Part shown: piece after piece, positions 61,089 through 64,000 of the stretch
Position numbering within the stretch: the stretch's first letter is position 1
How the letters are laid out: each line of letters begins with the position of its first letter
Program-made: the position numbers and the translations under genes
Notes under the pieces: generated by a model
The model's input: the letters and a program-made list of their open reading frames with translations, nothing else
Database searches by the model: none
What the model was told of the DNA's origin: nothing
From: Aristolochia californica
Taxonomy: Eukaryota; Streptophyta; Magnoliopsida; Piperales; Aristolochiaceae
Length of the DNA stretch: 64,000 nt
Assembly: GCA_029961685.1 (NCBI GenBank)
Contig: JARWKL010000007.1
Span: 24,685,013 to 24,749,012, forward strand
Direction: 5' to 3'

Positions 61089-63113
61089 ACATGTGTAGAC
61101 GAAATCTCTTTCTTGCAAAATTCCAAGCTATTAGGCTTAAACTAGTGGAATTTCCAAAAATTGGATAACAAAACTTTTGTGTTCATTTGTGTTGGGTGAA
61201 TAAATTTTCTTTATTTATATTTGTTATTGTTCTAATTTTTTTCCATACATCAACTATAAAATTTTCATTTTGTTGTAAGCTTTTTGCCTTGTTTGTTTTC
61301 TAGATGAAGGGAGAGCGAAAAGTCAAAGTTTTGATTGAAGAAAAGAGTGTTCATCTAAAATGGAAAAGCACAATGCACAATTTTAGGGAGAGATAATTCC
61401 AATGAGTGTCTGTAATTTTTAGGGATTGAAGGCTCTTTTTAGTTTTTATATCTCAGGTTTTGCAATCTTCGGGAAAAATTGGTGGCAGAGGATTTTTAAC
61501 TAAGTGTTGAATTGCAATCGATAAGTCATTTCATACAAAAATATAAACCGTTACACATGATAAATCACTTTACAATCATCTATGATTGTTAGATCAAATT
61601 TTTGAAAATGGGCAAAATAATGACTTGTTGCACTCGAGTAAATATCCCACCGCACGTTCACTTGAGAATTTAATGAGCGTTTGTTATTCTCTTTAAAAGC
61701 TTTGGATCCATAGGTCATTTGAATATTTAACATGTTTCAAGGATGCATATCCATTTTTAAAACATGTGTAGAAAAAATCTCCTTCATGTAAAATTCCAAG
61801 CTTAATAGGGTTGGACTAATGGAATTTCCCAAACTTGGATAACAAAATTTTTGTGTTCATTTGTGGTGTGTGAATAGATATTTTTTATTTACATTCGTTA
61901 TTATGTTAAATATTTTCCACACATCAACTATAAAATTTTTAATTTGTTGTGATCTTTTTTGCTTTTTTTTTTTTACGAGATGAAGGGAGGAGCGAAAACT
62001 CAAAGTTCTAATTTAAGAAAAAAGTGTACATAAAAAATGGAAATGCACAATGCACAAATGTAGAGAGAGATATTCCCAAACAGTGTCTGTATGTTTTAGG
62101 GATCGTATCCACTTTTTTAGTTTTTATATCAAAGGTTTTGCATTCATCAGGAAACAGGGGAGGTGGGCGATTTTTAACTGAGTCTTGACTTCAAATCCAT
62201 AAGTCATTTCTTACAAAAATGTAGACCGTTACGCATGACAAATCACTTTACAATCATCTATGATTGTTAGCTCAACGTTTTGAATATGGGCAAAATAATG
62301 GCTTGTTTGACTCGGGCAAATATCCCACCGCACGTTCATTTGAGAATTTAATGAGCGTTTGTTATTCTCTTTAAAGACTTTGAATCCATAGGTCATTTGA
62401 ATCATTAACATGTTTCTGGCATGCATATCCATTTTTAAAACCCGTGAAGAAAAAATCACCTTCATGAAAAATTCCAAGATATTAGTTTTGGAGTAGTGGA
62501 ATTTCCCAAACTTGGATAACCAAACTTTTGTGTTCATTTGTGGTGTGTAAATAAATTTTCTTCATTCACTTTTTTTATTGTTTTAAAATTTTTCCGTACA
62601 TCAACTATGAAATTTTCATTTTGCTGTGATCTATTTGCCTTTTTTGTTTACGGGATGAAGGGAGAGCGAAAAACTCGAATTTTTGATTTAAGAAAAATGT
62701 GTACATCTAAAATGGAAATGCACAATGCACATATTTAGAGAGAGAAAATTCAAAAGAGTGTCTGTAATTTTCAGGGATTGTAAGCATCTTTTCGTTTTTA
62801 TATCTTAGGTTTTGCAATCGTCTGGAAAAATGGGTTGTGGAGGATTTTTAACTGAGTGTTTAATTGCAATCCTTAAGTCATTTCATACAAAAATATAGCC
62901 TGTTATGCATGATAAATCGCATTACAATCATCTATGATTAATTATGTCAGCTTTTTGCAAATGGACAAAATAAATGCATGTTTGACTCGGGCAAATATCC
63001 AACCGCAAGTTCACTTGAGAATTTATGAGCGTTTGTTATTCTCTTTAAAAGCTTTGCATCCATAGCTCATTTGCGTCTTTAACATGTTTCAAACATGCAT
63101 ATCCATTTTTAAA
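61089..63113 (+). repeat. HOR unit A-B-C
   Basis: A starts 61089, B 61762, C 62440. A has TTTTCTAGATGAAGG and TTGATTGAAGAAAAGAGTG, shared with A at 63114. The C box is degraded to ACCCGTGAAG. B has a long T run (GCTTTTTTTTTTTACG). Confidence 0.94.
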
Positions 63114-64000
63114 ACATGTGTGGACGAAATCTCTTTCTTGCAAAATTCCAAGCTATTCGGCTTAAACTAGTGGAATTTCCCAAAATTGGATAACAAAACT
63201 TTTGTGTTCAATTGTGTTGGGTGAATAAATTTTCTTTATTTATATTTGTTATTTTTTTAATTTTTTTCCATACATCAACTATAAAATTTTCATTTTGTTG
63301 TAAGCTTTTTGCCTTGTTTGTTTTCTAGATGAAGGGAGAGCTAAAAGTCAAAGTTTTGATTGAAGAAAAGAGTGTTCATCTAAAATGGAAAAGCACAATG
63401 GACAATTTTAGGGAGAGGTAATTCCAAAGAATGTCTGTAATTTTTAGGGATTGAAAGATCTTTTTAGTTTTTATATCTCAGGTTTTGTAATCGTCGGGAA
63501 AAATTGGTGGCAGAGGATTTTTAACTGAGTGTTGAATTGCAATCGATAAGTCATTCCATACAAAAATATAAACCGTTACGCATGATAAATCACTTTACAA
63601 TCATCTATGATTGTTACATCAAATTTTTGAAAATGGGCAAAATAATGACTTGTTAGACTCGAGTAAATATCGCACCGCACGTTCACTTGAGAATTTAATG
63701 AGCGTTTGTTATTCTCTTTAAAAGCTTTGGATCCACAGGTCATTTGAATCTTTAACATGTTTCATGCATGCATGACTATTTTTAAAACATGTGTAGAAAA
63801 AATCTCCTTCATGTTAAACTCCAAGTTTTGATTTAAGAAAAATGTGTACAGCTAAAACGGAAATGCACAATGCACATTTGTAGAGAGAGATAATTCCAAA
63901 GAGTGTCTGTAATTTTTAGGGATTGTAAGCACCTTTTCATTTTTATATCTCAGGTTTTGCAATCGTCGGGAAAAATGGGTTGCGTAGGATTTTTAACTGA
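63114..64000 (+). repeat. A monomer and truncated B/C junction unit at window end
   Basis: A runs 63114-63786 and ends TTTCATGCATGCATG. The next unit begins ACATGTGTAGAAAAAATC but at 63825/63826 CTCCAAG is joined to TTTTGATTTAAG, after which the sequence is C (AAAACGG, AATGGGTTGCG). If the original order was A-B-C, about 880 bp are gone (the rest of B plus 240 bases of C); if only a C was involved, 202 bp are gone. Confidence 0.9.

Larger units (their letters stand above)
1..64000 (+). repeat. Tandem satellite array with three-monomer higher-order repeat
   Basis: The window is filled end to end by a monomer of about 673 bp, in one orientation, with no gap, inversion or foreign insertion. Each unit holds the same ordered blocks: ACATGTGT box, CCAAG, GGAATTTCCCAAA, GTGTTCATTTGTG, CATCAACTAT, GATGAAGGG, GTGTACATCTAAAA, GCACAATGCACA, AGAGAGATA, GGTTTTGCAATCGTC, GGATTTTTAACTGAGTGTTG, ACTCGGG, ATATCCCACCGCA, GAGAATTTAATGAGCG, CATGCATATCC. 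Three diverged types alternate A-B-C, so identity peaks at about 2.02 kb rather than 673 bp. The family name and chromosome position cannot be read from the sequence; a centromeric or heterochromatic location is inferred from the HOR organisation. Confidence 0.98.

Noticed and set aside
1..64000. CRISPR array or bacterial repeat region
   Set aside because: The repeat is about 673 bp with no short repeat and spacer pattern, and the units are homologous over their full length.
1..64000. rDNA, tRNA or other RNA gene clusters
   Set aside because: The monomers show no conserved rRNA blocks, no tRNA-like A and B boxes in suitable spacing and no 5S-like sequence.
1..64000. Inverted segments or strand switches within the array
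   Set aside because: Every ACATGTGT box and GATGAAGGG block I located is on the plus strand in the same order.

Overview
The whole 64 kb window is one uninterrupted tandem satellite array. I see no protein-coding gene, no RNA gene, no transposon and no unique sequence. The DNA is AT-rich and eukaryotic in character: a long head-to-tail satellite with higher-order structure, as found in centromeric or other heterochromatic blocks of plants and animals. Nothing in the sequence fixes the lineage, and I do not recognise the satellite family.

The basic monomer is about 673 bp. Taking the ACATGTGT box as the first base of each unit, I count 96 units including a partial one at each end, all in the same orientation. 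They fall into three related types that normally follow each other as A-B-C, giving a higher-order repeat (HOR) of about 2,023 bp (A about 673, B about 676, C about 674). Type A starts ACATGTGTGG and has a 'TTGGGTGAATAAATTTTCTTTA' style block (given in parts below). Type B starts ACATGTGTAG, has GAATAGATATTTTTTATT and a GAAACGGGGGAGGCGGG patch. Type C starts ACATGTGTAG, has CTTCATTTACTTTTTTTATT and ends with the palindrome CATGTTTCAAACATG.

Layout: 1-13.5 kb holds regular trimers with one A-C dimer at 4.0-5.4 kb. 13.5-14.8 kb holds two consecutive A/C hybrid monomers. 14.7-23.7 kb is a second copy of about 1.9-13.6 kb, offset 12,818 bp at first and about 10,800 bp after a whole HOR is missing. 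23.6-46.4 kb is mostly canonical trimers with two A-B/C dimers at 25.5 and 30.9 kb. 46.4-52.5 kb is rich in A/B-B/C dimers and shows a larger period near 4.7 kb. 52.5-64 kb returns to trimers, with one tetramer at 56.4-59.1 kb and a deletion junction at 63.8 kb.

The biological interest lies in array evolution. Crossover points can be placed to a few bases in several hybrid monomers, and conversion patches, microhomology deletions and nested segmental duplications are all readable. Short dyads recur in every unit, and B monomers alone carry a sequence one base away in spacing from the mammalian CENP-B box. Recurrent open frames of 60-110 codons exist on both strands but look like by-products of repetition, not genes.
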